The notes under the pieces are model-generated. The model did no database searches and was not told where the DNA came from. It saw only the letters and a list, made by a program, of their open reading frames with translations. This document shows positions 25,661-33,720 of a stretch of 64,000 nt of DNA, in pieces. Each line of letters starts with the position of its first letter. Within the stretch, counting starts at the first letter, position 1. Source of the stretch: Gordoniibacillus chartarius (lineage in GTDB: Bacteria; Bacillota; Bacilli; Paenibacillales; NBRC-103111); assembly GCF_042432825.1 (NCBI RefSeq), contig NZ_JBHLWN010000027.1, forward strand, positions 1-64,000, written 5' to 3'. A program made the position numbers and the translations under genes.

Positions 25661-25742
25661 TATAAGGCGCTTAAGATGTTTTTCTCGAACATTGCGGTGA
25701 AGTCTTAGGGGCTATATGCCAAATCCTAAACAAAAACCGTCC
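25661..25742 (+). repeat. 82-base direct repeat, copy 2 (displaced 3' end of yhbH)
   Basis: A second, noncoding copy of the yhbH tail; in frame it would read YKALKMFFSNIAVKS and a stop. Nine substitutions separate it from copy 1. It leads straight into a good terminator (25731-25777), as expected if this was the original gene end before an insertion. Confidence 0.85.
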
Positions 25743-25777
25743 TGTCCTCCTATTGGGTGGATGCAGGGCGGTTTTTG
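25731..25777. terminator. Bidirectional terminator between displaced yhbH end and AraC gene
   Basis: CAAAAACCGTCCTG pairs with CAGGGCGGTTTTTG around a 19-base loop, with T-runs on both strands. It serves the minus-strand AraC gene and probably once served yhbH. Confidence 0.8.
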
Positions 25778-25783
25778 TTTTGC

Positions 25784-26650
25784 TTACTGCCCGGAAAAGC
25801 GGCGGCGATAGGCCCGTGGAGACAGCCCCTCATGCTTGGCAAAGATCGAGCTGAAATACGAGGGCTGGCGAAAGCCGGTCTCTTCGGCGATCCTGGCCAC
25901 CGGCAGGTCGGTCTGCTGAAGCAGCCGCTTGGCTTGAGCAAGTCGATACCGCAGCAGATAGTCGAACGGTGAGCAGCCGAACTCCTTCTGCATGCACCGG
26001 GCAATATAGACCGGGTGGAAATTCAAGGCATCCCCCAGTACCTCGGCCGTAATGTCCTCTTGATAGTGCTGGCGCAAATAAGAGGCGGCCCGGTCGGCGA
26101 TATTGGCTCCCGGCAGCACGGGATCGAGATCCAGCGAAGCATTCAGCAGCTCCAGCACCTGGGCAAATAGCAGCTGGCAACGCCACCTGGCCCAATCGTT
26201 ATGCGCGTGCCGTTCGAGCTCGTTCAGCTGACGCAGCTTCTCGTACATCGCGCCCGGCTGAAGCAGCCGGACGAACTGAGGAAGCAGCATGGCGAACGGC
26301 TGGACATGCAGGGCATCGAAGACGCCGTCGCCGTAGGCGGCAGGCGCATCTTCTTTCTCACCGCTCCACTCGCCTCCCGTATCAAAATGCAGCCAGAATA
26401 CCCACGTATCCGTTTCGCAGCCTTGAGTAGGATAGTGATGCAGGTCGGGCCGAAGCAGGACGGCATGTCCCGCTTGCGCCTCATAGTGCCGGTCCTCTTC
26501 CCCAATATACAAGCAGCCCGATTGGACGACGAGCAGGTCGAACACACCGAAGGCTTTTCGGTTCAAGTGCTTCTGCCCAGGCCGAAATAAACCGAAGCCG
26601 CTGGCGATATAGTGCGGTAACGGAGGGGCGATAAAGCGGATCACAGACAT
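25784..26650 (-). CDS. AraC family transcriptional regulator
   Basis: A 288-residue regulator with an N-terminal cupin-like effector domain (residues about 20-110: VFDLLVVQSGCLYIGEEDRHY and AVLLRPDLHHYPTQG) and a C-terminal pair of helix-turn-helix motifs at about 185-280 (ITAEVLGDALNFHPVYIARCM and PVARIAEETGFRQPSYFSSIF). The layout is that of sugar-responsive regulators such as those beside glycosidases. It is divergent from the MATE gene, so it may control that pump, although no ligand can be deduced. The ATG at 26650 is chosen over the GTG three codons upstream because AGAGG is then eight bases away. Confidence 0.88.
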   Translation of the reverse strand: MSVIRFIAPPLPHYIASGFGLFRPGQKHLNRKAFGVFDLLVVQSGCLYIGEEDRHYEAQAGHAVLLRPDLHHYPTQGCETDTWVFWLHFDTGGEWSGEKEDAPAAYGDGVFDALHVQPFAMLLPQFVRLLQPGAMYEKLRQLNELERHAHNDWARWRCQLLFAQVLELLNASLDLDPVLPGANIADRAASYLRQHYQEDITAEVLGDALNFHPVYIARCMQKEFGCSPFDYLLRYRLAQAKRLLQQTDLPVARIAEETGFRQPSYFSSIFAKHEGLSPRAYRRRFSGQ

Positions 26651-26780
26651 CCTGTTCACCTCTAAAGCAGGTTTGTAAAACTAAAGTTTTGGTTCAATAA
26701 CTGTCACATCCACCTTAGTATAGCGTTTATAATGTGAAATATCTATTCGATGAGCGACACTCAAGGAGGATTACTTTCAC

Positions 26781-28148
26781 ATGAATAACGAGCGCAAAAT
26801 GTCGCTTTGGATGCTGACCTGGCCGGTATTTCTCGAGATGTTCCTGCAGTTTCTGCTCGGTACGGCCGACACCCTGATGGTCAGCCATATTTCCGACGAT
26901 GCGGTAGCGGTAATCGGCATCTCAAGCCAGCTGTTCAATGCCGTGAACATTTTGTTTATGGCCATTGCCAGCGGAGCGGGCATTCTCATTGCCCAAAGAC
27001 TGGGTGCCCGAAGACCGCAGGAAGCCCGGCTCATCAGCATTATGGGAGCCAAGGTCAGTATCGGGATCGGGCTTGCGCTCAGCATTGTTCTAAACCTCGG
27101 TGCCGGTCCGGTGGCGAAATTGCTGCAAATTCCCGGGCCGCTTCAGCCCTTGGCGGAAACCTACATTTCCATCGTCGGCAGCGGCATGGTGTTCATGGCG
27201 GCCATGGGAGCGTTCGGCACCGCCATCCGCAATACGGGCGACACCCGTACGCCGATGTACATCGCCTTGGGGATGAACGTGATCCATGTGCTGTTCAACT
27301 ATGTGGCTATTTTCGGAGCGTTCGGCATCCCTGCTCTGGGCCTGACCGGCGTGGCATGGTCGACCACGATCAGCCGCCTGCTCGGTGCCGCGGCCATGCT
27401 TGCGGTGTATCGCCGCAGCTTCTCACCTGGAATACAGTGGAGAGACTGGCGCCTGTACGACCGTACCATGTTCCGGGAAACGCTGCGTATCAGCTGGCCC
27501 TTGGGAGTGAATATGTCGGCTTGGTGCTTCACCCAGCTGGTGATTTTCGCTTTTGTCGCCATGCTGGGCTCGAAGGAGCTAAGTGCGCGCACCTATATGA
27601 ATACGATGGAGTCGTTCTGCTTCATGATCGGCTTCTCGATCGCCCTGGCCGGGCAGATTCGCATCGCGCATCTATTCGGCTCCGGCGAGAAGGAGAAGGC
27701 TTACCGGACGGCTTATCAGGTCATGTGGATCGGTTTGGGGCTTGTTTTTGTGAATGCTTTTCTGCTCTATGCCTTCGGGGATAAGGCCATCTCCCTCTTT
27801 ACAAAGGATGGGGACATCGTTGCGCTGGGTGTGTCGCTGCTGGCCGTTAATCTTCTGCTGCAGCCGGTCAAAATGGTCAACATGGCGATCGGCAACGCCC
27901 TGACCGCCGTCGGAGACACACGGTTTCCGATGATCACCGGAACGATCTCGATGTGGACCGTTGCCGTAGGGTGCTCGTATTATTTGGGCATCCAGCTCGG
28001 CTGGGGCTTACTCGGCATCTATACCGCGATGATCGCAGATGAGTTCCTGCGGGGAGTGCTGGTAGGTATTCGCTGGCGGTCACGGCGGTTCATGCGCACG
28101 GACGCGGTTCCGGCGGCTGCACCCGGTTCGACGATGACCACCGCGTAG
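26781..28148 (+). CDS. MATE family efflux transporter
   Basis: A 455-residue membrane protein with about 12 helices, arranged as two related halves. MATE hallmarks include MLTWPVFLEMFLQFLLGTADTL at the first helix (shortened here to the start MLTWPVFLEMFLQF), GFGIAPA-like region GAFGTAIRNTGDTRTPMY, and FRETLRISWPLGVNMSAW at the start of the second half. Such pumps expel cationic drugs or metabolites using a sodium or proton gradient. The start follows AAGGAGG. Divergent transcription from the AraC regulator suggests local control; TATAAT at about 26732 may be the -10 box. The substrate is unknown. Confidence 0.9.
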   Translation: MNNERKMSLWMLTWPVFLEMFLQFLLGTADTLMVSHISDDAVAVIGISSQLFNAVNILFMAIASGAGILIAQRLGARRPQEARLISIMGAKVSIGIGLALSIVLNLGAGPVAKLLQIPGPLQPLAETYISIVGSGMVFMAAMGAFGTAIRNTGDTRTPMYIALGMNVIHVLFNYVAIFGAFGIPALGLTGVAWSTTISRLLGAAAMLAVYRRSFSPGIQWRDWRLYDRTMFRETLRISWPLGVNMSAWCFTQLVIFAFVAMLGSKELSARTYMNTMESFCFMIGFSIALAGQIRIAHLFGSGEKEKAYRTAYQVMWIGLGLVFVNAFLLYAFGDKAISLFTKDGDIVALGVSLLAVNLLLQPVKMVNMAIGNALTAVGDTRFPMITGTISMWTVAVGCSYYLGIQLGWGLLGIYTAMIADEFLRGVLVGIRWRSRRFMRTDAVPAAAPGSTMTTA

Positions 28149-28180
28149 AGATGAGGGGCGGCGGACACCGCCCTAATTAT

Positions 28181-28429
28181 CTAGCCCAAGTATACAATTT
28201 CACCGTTTTCTCTCTTTGCGCGTATGGTGATTTTACCGAGACACTGCTCGGGATTTGGATAACTGCTTTCCGCTTCGTCAAATAATTTAACCAACAATGC
28301 CTCTATTTCGGCTAATGTTGCTTTTTTAGAAAACTGATGTACGCGAATGAGCTCGGTACTTCGATATGCATCTGCCGTTCCTTGAACTTCCTCTTTTCCA
28401 AATGCTCTGACTTCAATTTCGATGTTCAT
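28181..28429 (-). CDS. Hypothetical protein, 82 residues
   Basis: A small acidic protein starting MNIEIEVRAFGKEEVQGT with a strong ribosome binding site (AAGGAGATGAAAGG). It has a predicted beta-strand at each end and a central helix (TLAEIEALLVKLFDEAE). No membrane segment or known family is recognised. It stands alone, convergent with the MATE gene. Confidence 0.55.
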   Translation of the reverse strand: MNIEIEVRAFGKEEVQGTADAYRSTELIRVHQFSKKATLAEIEALLVKLFDEAESSYPNPEQCLGKITIRAKRENGEIVYLG

Positions 28430-28528
28430 CCTTTCATCTCCTTATGATTGCCGCTCAGTATTTCAGATATTCCCTATAACTATTATATTTGGTATATTGA
28501 GTAAGTATCAAATACTAACACTTACACA

Positions 28529-28566
28529 AAAGCATCCCCTTGCCTATTGGCCGGAGATGCTCTTTT
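28529..28566 (-). terminator. Terminator downstream of the 28640 membrane-protein gene
   Basis: AAAAGCATCCCC and GGAGATGCTCTTTT pair with a short loop; the minus-strand 3' arm ends in TTTTGTG. The reverse orientation is also T-rich, so it could act both ways. Confidence 0.6.
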
Positions 28567-28639
28567 CTTTCCGTACATAATTAATATCTGGCAAGCAATG
28601 AGTCATATGCTAAGATTTCGCCGCGGTAGCCAAAGCAAA

Positions 28640-29014
28640 TTACTTTGGATTAAGCTTTTCTCTAATTATATATGTTGTAAAAAAATAGTATCCTAAACCG
28701 AGTGCGCCAGAACATACTAAAGAAAACATTCTAACGTAAGTATGGAAACTACCTAGTACTGAAAAAAAGACTAAAGGGAGTCCACATATAGTAAAAATAA
28801 ATGAAAATATTATTATCTTCCTGTTTTGGATATAAATATGGACAAAATGAAGAATCACTCCATAGACAAGAATAAATACTGAAGGTAAGAATACCAGCAT
28901 GCTTAAAATATCATTAAATAACGGAAATTCATCGTCAACTTGATTCGGCCAAAATTTAATAACACTGTATAACGATAATAATATTGAACCAATTATCCAA
29001 ATCCTATAAACCAT
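28640..29014 (-). CDS. Hypothetical membrane protein
   Basis: A 124-residue AT-rich gene product with four hydrophobic helices: VYRIWIIGSILLSLYSVI, DILSMLVFLPSVFILVYGVI, IIIFSFIFTICGLPLVFFSV and SLVCSGALGLGYYFFTTYI. No catalytic motif or known family is seen. ATG at 29014 is used rather than the TTG two codons upstream because AAGGTGG is better spaced. Its base composition is clearly lower in GC than the neighbours, which may point to recent acquisition. Confidence 0.55.
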   Translation of the reverse strand: MVYRIWIIGSILLSLYSVIKFWPNQVDDEFPLFNDILSMLVFLPSVFILVYGVILHFVHIYIQNRKIIIFSFIFTICGLPLVFFSVLGSFHTYVRMFSLVCSGALGLGYYFFTTYIIREKLNPK

Positions 29015-29047
29015 GGTCAAACGCCACCTTCTTTAATTATTATATCA

Positions 29048-29085
29048 AAAAAAGAAAGCCTCAGAATGAATTCCTGAGGTTTCTT
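29048..29085 (-). terminator. Terminator-like hairpin
   Basis: On the minus strand AAGAAACCTCAG pairs with CTGAGGCTTTCTT and runs into seven T. The nearest upstream gene on that strand is DedA-like (29296); no clear gene lies between. Confidence 0.65.
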
Positions 29086-29211
29086 ATATGGACGGTGGAG
29101 CGATGCTACCCAATCTGTAAGGATTGCTTCTACATGGCGATGATCGCAGATCAGTCCCTGTATATTAAATCGCAGTTCCATAATTACCCGTTTCTTCTTT
29201 CGAAGACAACA

Positions 29212-29238
29212 GACCCAGCGCCGCCAAGGCACTGGGTC
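29212..29238 (-). terminator. Hairpin downstream of the DedA-like gene
   Basis: GACCCAGTGCC pairs with GGCGCTGGGTC around five bases; the following sequence is only moderately T-rich. With the hairpin at 29048-29085 it forms a tandem terminator. Confidence 0.5.
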
Positions 29239-29295
29239 ATATTTTGCAACTATAAAGGTTACTTTGCAGTTCTCATAGGATGGATCTCCGTCACA

Positions 29296-29898
29296 TTATC
29301 CGCGTGTTTTATTTCGCTTCAGGAATTGATACAGGACGTATAAGGCGGTGAGCACGATGGAGGCAAAGATAAACGGCTTGACATAAGGCGCCGCCATCTC
29401 ATCGATCTGCTCCCAGTTATCGCCGAGCGCTTGTCCCAAATAGACGAATAGGATCGACCAAGGAATGACTGCCAAGGTAGTCAGCACGGTGAATCGTGTC
29501 AGCGACATGCGGGCCATGCCAGCCGGAACCGAGATTGCGTGACGAACGACGGGAATGAATCTCGCCGTAAAGATCACGCCGGTGCCGTAGCGGTTAAACC
29601 ATTTCTCCGCCACATCGATGTGGTGCTTATTGATAAGAATGTACTTGCCGTATCTCTCCAGAAACGGTCTGCCGCCGTAGCGCCCGATCCAGTAAACGAA
29701 GATTTGGGCAATGACCCCGCCGATGGTGCCGAAGATGACCGCTCCGACGAAGGAGATTTTGCCTTGGGCAACGAGATAGCCGCCGAAAGCCAGTACGATT
29801 TCACTCGGGATGATCTCAATCATGAGTCCGAACATAATGCCCCAGACGCCGAGCCCCTCAATAAATTGGAGCGCCGACATTATTAGATCATGCAACAT
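29296..29898 (-). CDS. DedA family membrane protein
   Basis: A 200-residue protein of the DedA/VTT family. Landmarks are GLMIEIIPSEIVLAFGGYL, IGGVIAQIFVYWIGRYGGRPF, the re-entrant-loop sequence IFTARFIPVVRHAISVPAGMA and a C-terminal hydrophobic helix. Members act in phospholipid (undecaprenyl phosphate or phosphatidylethanolamine) translocation and membrane homeostasis. The key Glu in the N-terminal re-entrant helix and the Arg of FTARFIPVVR are present. It is a single gene with its own terminators, unrelated to the flanking transporters. Confidence 0.9.
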   Translation of the reverse strand: MLHDLIMSALQFIEGLGVWGIMFGLMIEIIPSEIVLAFGGYLVAQGKISFVGAVIFGTIGGVIAQIFVYWIGRYGGRPFLERYGKYILINKHHIDVAEKWFNRYGTGVIFTARFIPVVRHAISVPAGMARMSLTRFTVLTTLAVIPWSILFVYLGQALGDNWEQIDEMAAPYVKPFIFASIVLTALYVLYQFLKRNKTRG

Positions 29899-30070
29899 CT
29901 CAGCCTATCCTCTCTCCCTTGTCATAATAGGGTTAATCCACTTATCCTATATTACCATACCGCGTCTGATGGCGCATCTCACCTTCAGCAGATTTGCTAT
30001 AGTCGGTCGCCAGAGGCATACCGTCCCCTGCTCTAGCTCCGTTTCCCTCGCATGAATTATTTTCCAGACT

Positions 30071-30114
30071 AAAAAAATAAGAGCCTGCGCCCCGCTCGGA
30101 GACACAAGCTCTTT
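30071..30114 (-). terminator. Terminator of the GH35/sugar transporter operon
   Basis: On the minus strand AAAGAGCTTGTG pairs with CGCAGGCTCTTA (two G-U pairs) and seven T follow. It lies just after the stop of the binding-protein gene at 30125. Confidence 0.75.
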
Positions 30115-30124
30115 CCATCCGCTC

Positions 30125-31729
30125 TTACTTACTGCTCTCCACCATCTGCTTATAAGCATCCAGCTGCTTCTGAATTTCCGCCAGCACCTTGTCGTGGCCG
30201 GCCGACTTGAGCTGCGCCCGGAACGTCTCCACCGCTTTGGCCGGGTCTCCCGCTTTGCCGTAGGCGATCGCCGGAAGCGATTTGCTGACGACTTGGGTGA
30301 TGGCGGTCAGCTCGTTGTTGACCGGGTTCTTGTCGAAGACGAATCGGCCGTACGGGAACGGCTTCTTGATCTTGTCATAAGAGGCGTACAGATCCTTCGC
30401 TCCGTCCCACAGGGTGCCGTCCGGAATTTCGTTCTTGTCGACCCGGCCTCCCCAGAAGTTGGAGTAAAAGTCATGCTTCTGCACATCGTAGCCGTCCGGT
30501 CGGTAGCGCTTGCCGTCCTTGACGACATATTGAACGCCCTCAATGCCGTAGTTGAACAAGCGGTAAATTTCCTGGTCGTTGCGCAGCAGCTCATACACCA
30601 TCAGTGCCCGCTCCGGATGTTTGCTGCGAGCGCCGATGGAGGTGCCGCCATGGGTGATCGGCATGGAAACGAGATTGCCCCGCGTTACCGAGAATGGGAA
30701 GAATTGCAGGTCGGACCCCGGCTGCAGCTTCTCCATCTTCACCTTCTCGCCCAGAAATGTTTGCGTGTGATGCTGATCGGAGCCGGATTTTCCGCCTTCC
30801 ATAGCGGCGCGGTTGTCCCCCTTGTAGTTCAGAACGTCCTCGCGCCAGTAGCCCTTATCGCCCCACTCCTTCATCAGCTTGGCGTAATTCAGGAACGTAT
30901 CTTCAAAAATCGGGCTGAAAGCGGTATAACGTTGGTCGTACGATTTGGCATAGAAAATCGGCATCGGTCCCGTGCTGACCGGAATACCGATCGCATCGGT
31001 CTTCGTGGTGATATAGCCGTCGAAGCTTGCCAGGTTGCCGCCGTTCAAATCGAGCGGAATGACGCCGGGCTTCTTGTCCTTAACGCCTTGCAAATAGGTG
31101 CCGAACGATTCGAAATCCTTGATCGGGGATGTGATGCCGAACTCCTTCGCCCAATCTCCGCGGTACATATAGCCATGGTTTACCCATTGCGTATAGCTGT
31201 TTTCCGGGATGAGCACGATTTGATTCTTGTATTTCGTCTCGGCCCAATGCTCCGGCGGCACTTCCTTCCAAGTGATCGGAGCGTAGGTCGGCAGCAGCTT
31301 GTCGAGCGGCATGAACGCCCCCTTTTGCGCGTTGGGCCACGTATCCAGCCAGTCTGTCGCGACGTTGATCAGATCGAGCGGTTCGCCGGAAGCGAGCAGC
31401 AGGTTATACTTTGTCTGCCAATCGGCCCACTCCACCCATTTCACTTCCAATTGGGCGTTGACCTTCTGCTTCAGCAGCGCATTCACTTTCTCCATGACCT
31501 TCTCGAATTGACCGTTCTTCGGCTTGTCGCCGAGCATCACATAGGAGATCGTCACGAACTCCGACGTATTTGTCTTGGCTGCATCGGCCTGGTTCGTTTT
31601 GCCGGCATCCTGCTGCGAAGCGTCCGCTCCGCTGCCCCCCGTGCCCGCCGTATTGCTGCATGCTGCGAGACTGGCTGCAAGCGCAGCGGCCAGTGAAAGC
31701 GATAACATTTTTCGAAACTTCTTGCGCAT
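30125..31729 (-). CDS. Oligosaccharide-binding lipoprotein of the LplA/family 1 type
   Basis: A 534-residue extracellular solute-binding protein with lipobox LAAC (Cys24), an Ala/Asp/Lys-rich linker, and a large two-lobed body. Landmarks are LLASGEPLDLINVATDWLD, FMPLDKLLPTYAPITWKEV and the C-terminal LPAIAYGKAGDPAKAVETF. Proteins of this size in Paenibacillus serve oligosaccharide importers that share one ATPase (MsmX-type) encoded elsewhere; indeed no ATPase gene occurs in this operon. The gene is last, after a GH35 enzyme and two permeases, so the ligand is probably a galactose-containing oligosaccharide. The start follows AGGGAGG. Confidence 0.9.
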   Translation of the reverse strand: MRKKFRKMLSLSLAAALAASLAACSNTAGTGGSGADASQQDAGKTNQADAAKTNTSEFVTISYVMLGDKPKNGQFEKVMEKVNALLKQKVNAQLEVKWVEWADWQTKYNLLLASGEPLDLINVATDWLDTWPNAQKGAFMPLDKLLPTYAPITWKEVPPEHWAETKYKNQIVLIPENSYTQWVNHGYMYRGDWAKEFGITSPIKDFESFGTYLQGVKDKKPGVIPLDLNGGNLASFDGYITTKTDAIGIPVSTGPMPIFYAKSYDQRYTAFSPIFEDTFLNYAKLMKEWGDKGYWREDVLNYKGDNRAAMEGGKSGSDQHHTQTFLGEKVKMEKLQPGSDLQFFPFSVTRGNLVSMPITHGGTSIGARSKHPERALMVYELLRNDQEIYRLFNYGIEGVQYVVKDGKRYRPDGYDVQKHDFYSNFWGGRVDKNEIPDGTLWDGAKDLYASYDKIKKPFPYGRFVFDKNPVNNELTAITQVVSKSLPAIAYGKAGDPAKAVETFRAQLKSAGHDKVLAEIQKQLDAYKQMVESSK

Positions 31730-31816
31730 GTCTTGGTTCCTCCCTATATGATGGATGCGAGACTTTGAAACGCGTATGTGATCAGACTCCGATGAAGCAG
31801 TCCGTATTCACCGTTA

Positions 31817-32725
31817 TTAGCCTTTGACGGCGCCGACGGTAATGCCTTGAATGAAGAAGCGCTGGACGAGCGGATACAGTAAAATAACGGGCCCCGTCGC
31901 CACGACGGCGGTAGCCATCTTCATCGATTCCATCGGCATATCGCGCGGCTGGATGTTCGAGGATACCGATGAGCTGCGAATAAAGTCTGCGCTCGTGATC
32001 ACGTTATACAAGAACAGCTGCAGCGGGCGGTACTCCAAATCCGGCGACAAGAACAGCATCGCATTATACCACTCGTTCCAGTAGCCCAGAGCAATGAACA
32101 GCCCGATCGTCGCCAGCGCCGGCACCGTCATCGGCAGGATCAGCTTCACGAATATCGTAAAATCCCCCGCTCCGTCCATCTTTGCCGATTCGGTAATGGC
32201 ATGCGGAATCGACTTGACGAAGCTCTTCATCATAATGATCAGGAACGGGCTCATCAGCCCGGGCAGCAGGACGGCCAAGTAGTTATCCTTCAACTGAAAC
32301 CATTGCGTCATAATAATGTAGAAAGGAACGACCCCGCCCTGGAACAGCGTCGTGAAATAGATGAAGAACGAGATGCCGTTGCGGGACATAAAGTCAGGCC
32401 GCTGCAGCGCATAACCCGTCATCGCTACGATGAACAAGCCGACTGCCGTGCCGACGACGGTGATGCCGATCGTCACGATGTAAGAGCCAACGATCAACCT
32501 CGGATTCTCGAAGACGATCTTGTTAGCGAATAAGCTGAACTCTCGCGGCCACAAATTGTACCCGTTCAGCGTAATCGACTGCTCCGAAGTAAACGACGTT
32601 CCGAGCACCATCAAGAAAGGCACCAAACAGCATATGGCCAAAACACTGATCAACACGTATCCGAACACTCGGACCGATATGGATGAGAGGTCGGCGCCCC
32701 GATGACGCGCCACATTGGTTTCCAT
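31817..32725 (-). CDS. Carbohydrate ABC transporter permease, YtcP/LplC-like
   Basis: A 302-residue permease of the MalG type with six membrane helices: VFGYVLISVLAICCLVPFLM, VTIGITVVGTAVGLFIVAM and others. The EAA loop reads ESAKMDGAGDFTIFVKLILP, which docks on the shared ATPase. The C-terminus ends RFFIQGITVGAVKG, the standard ending of YtcP-like proteins. It pairs with the MalF-type permease encoded 17 bases upstream. An 87-base gap separates it from the binding protein. Confidence 0.92.
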   Translation of the reverse strand: METNVARHRGADLSSISVRVFGYVLISVLAICCLVPFLMVLGTSFTSEQSITLNGYNLWPREFSLFANKIVFENPRLIVGSYIVTIGITVVGTAVGLFIVAMTGYALQRPDFMSRNGISFFIYFTTLFQGGVVPFYIIMTQWFQLKDNYLAVLLPGLMSPFLIIMMKSFVKSIPHAITESAKMDGAGDFTIFVKLILPMTVPALATIGLFIALGYWNEWYNAMLFLSPDLEYRPLQLFLYNVITSADFIRSSSVSSNIQPRDMPMESMKMATAVVATGPVILLYPLVQRFFIQGITVGAVKG

Positions 32726-32742
32726 AGTTTTGCGCCTCCGCC

Positions 32743-33720
32743 CTAGAATAAAGTATTGTCCGGGGATGCCTTCTTGACGAGCCAGTTGGCGAACAGCACG
32801 AGGAAGAAGCCGAACACCGATTGATACAAGCTGACCGCACTGCCTAGCGAGAAGTTAAAATTGTTCATCAGCGAGCGAAACACGAACGTCTCGATAATAT
32901 CCGTCGCATCGTACAGTGCGGTATTGTTCGCCCCGACCAAGTTATAGAATAGTCCGAAGTTGCCGCGCAAAATTCCGCCGAGCGAGAACAGCAGCAAAAT
33001 AATGAAGGTCGGCTTAAGCCAAGGCAAAATAATATACCGGATCCGCTGCAGCGCGTTCGCCCCGTCGATCTCCGAAGCTTCCACGATTTCCGAATCGAGC
33101 CCCATGATCGCGGCAAAATATACTATGGAACCGTACCCTGTCGACTGCCACAAGTACGTAATCACAATGATGAACGGCCATATCGCCGGATTCGTATACG
33201 TCTTGACCGCCTCGAGTCCGAACGATTTCAAGATGCCGTTCAGCAGTCCGTAATCGTAGCTCAAGATGTTGTACGCGATCAAGCCGACGAGAACGAAGGA
33301 GATAAAATGCGGCAGAAACATGAGCGATTGGGCTGTTTTCTTGAACCATTTGTTGCGCAGCTCGTTCAGCAGGATGGCGACCAGGATTTGCAGACCGTTC
33401 CCGAAAATGATGAACGCCGCATTGTAGGCGATCGTATTGAAGGTCAGCTTCCACAGCGTTCCGGATTCGATCAGGAATTTGAAGTTATCCATGCCGACGA
33501 AAGGACTGAGAAACATGCCGTCCGTGTAGTTGTAATTAATAAATGCGAGATACAGCCCCGGCATCGGCAAGTAGGACATGATCAGAAAGAACACGATCGC
33601 GGGAACGCACATCAGCAGCAGCGTTTTCTGGTTCCACCATCTGCGGAAACGGTCCGGCCGGCGCGTCGTGCCAAGACTTGCGGCAGCTGCGGCTGTGGCA
33701 TGTCGGGTCGATATTTTCAT
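32743..33720 (-). CDS. Carbohydrate ABC transporter permease, LplB/YteP-like
   Basis: A 325-residue permease of the MalF type. After a basic N-terminus, membrane segments begin at LLLMCVPAIVFFLIMSYLPM; the family loop GLYLAFINYNYTDGMFLSP and the EAA loop EASEIDGANALQRIRYIILP are present, and the C-terminus ends NWLVKKASPDNTLF. Its ATG overlaps the stop of the GH35 gene in an ATGA junction, so uptake and hydrolysis are produced together. No ATPase gene accompanies the two permeases, which is usual for this class. Confidence 0.92.
   Translation of the reverse strand: MKISTRHATAAAAASLGTTRRPDRFRRWWNQKTLLLMCVPAIVFFLIMSYLPMPGLYLAFINYNYTDGMFLSPFVGMDNFKFLIESGTLWKLTFNTIAYNAAFIIFGNGLQILVAILLNELRNKWFKKTAQSLMFLPHFISFVLVGLIAYNILSYDYGLLNGILKSFGLEAVKTYTNPAIWPFIIVITYLWQSTGYGSIVYFAAIMGLDSEIVEASEIDGANALQRIRYIILPWLKPTFIILLLFSLGGILRGNFGLFYNLVGANNTALYDATDIIETFVFRSLMNNFNFSLGSAVSLYQSVFGFFLVLFANWLVKKASPDNTLF

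Noticed and set aside
29017..29232. 71-codon minus-strand frame between the DedA-like and membrane-protein genes
   Set aside because: It reads through two terminator-like hairpins and has no family similarity; taken as noncoding.
30194..31696. 500-codon plus-strand frame opposite the LplA-type binding protein
   Set aside because: Antisense shadow of a well-supported lipoprotein gene; no domain or ribosome binding site.
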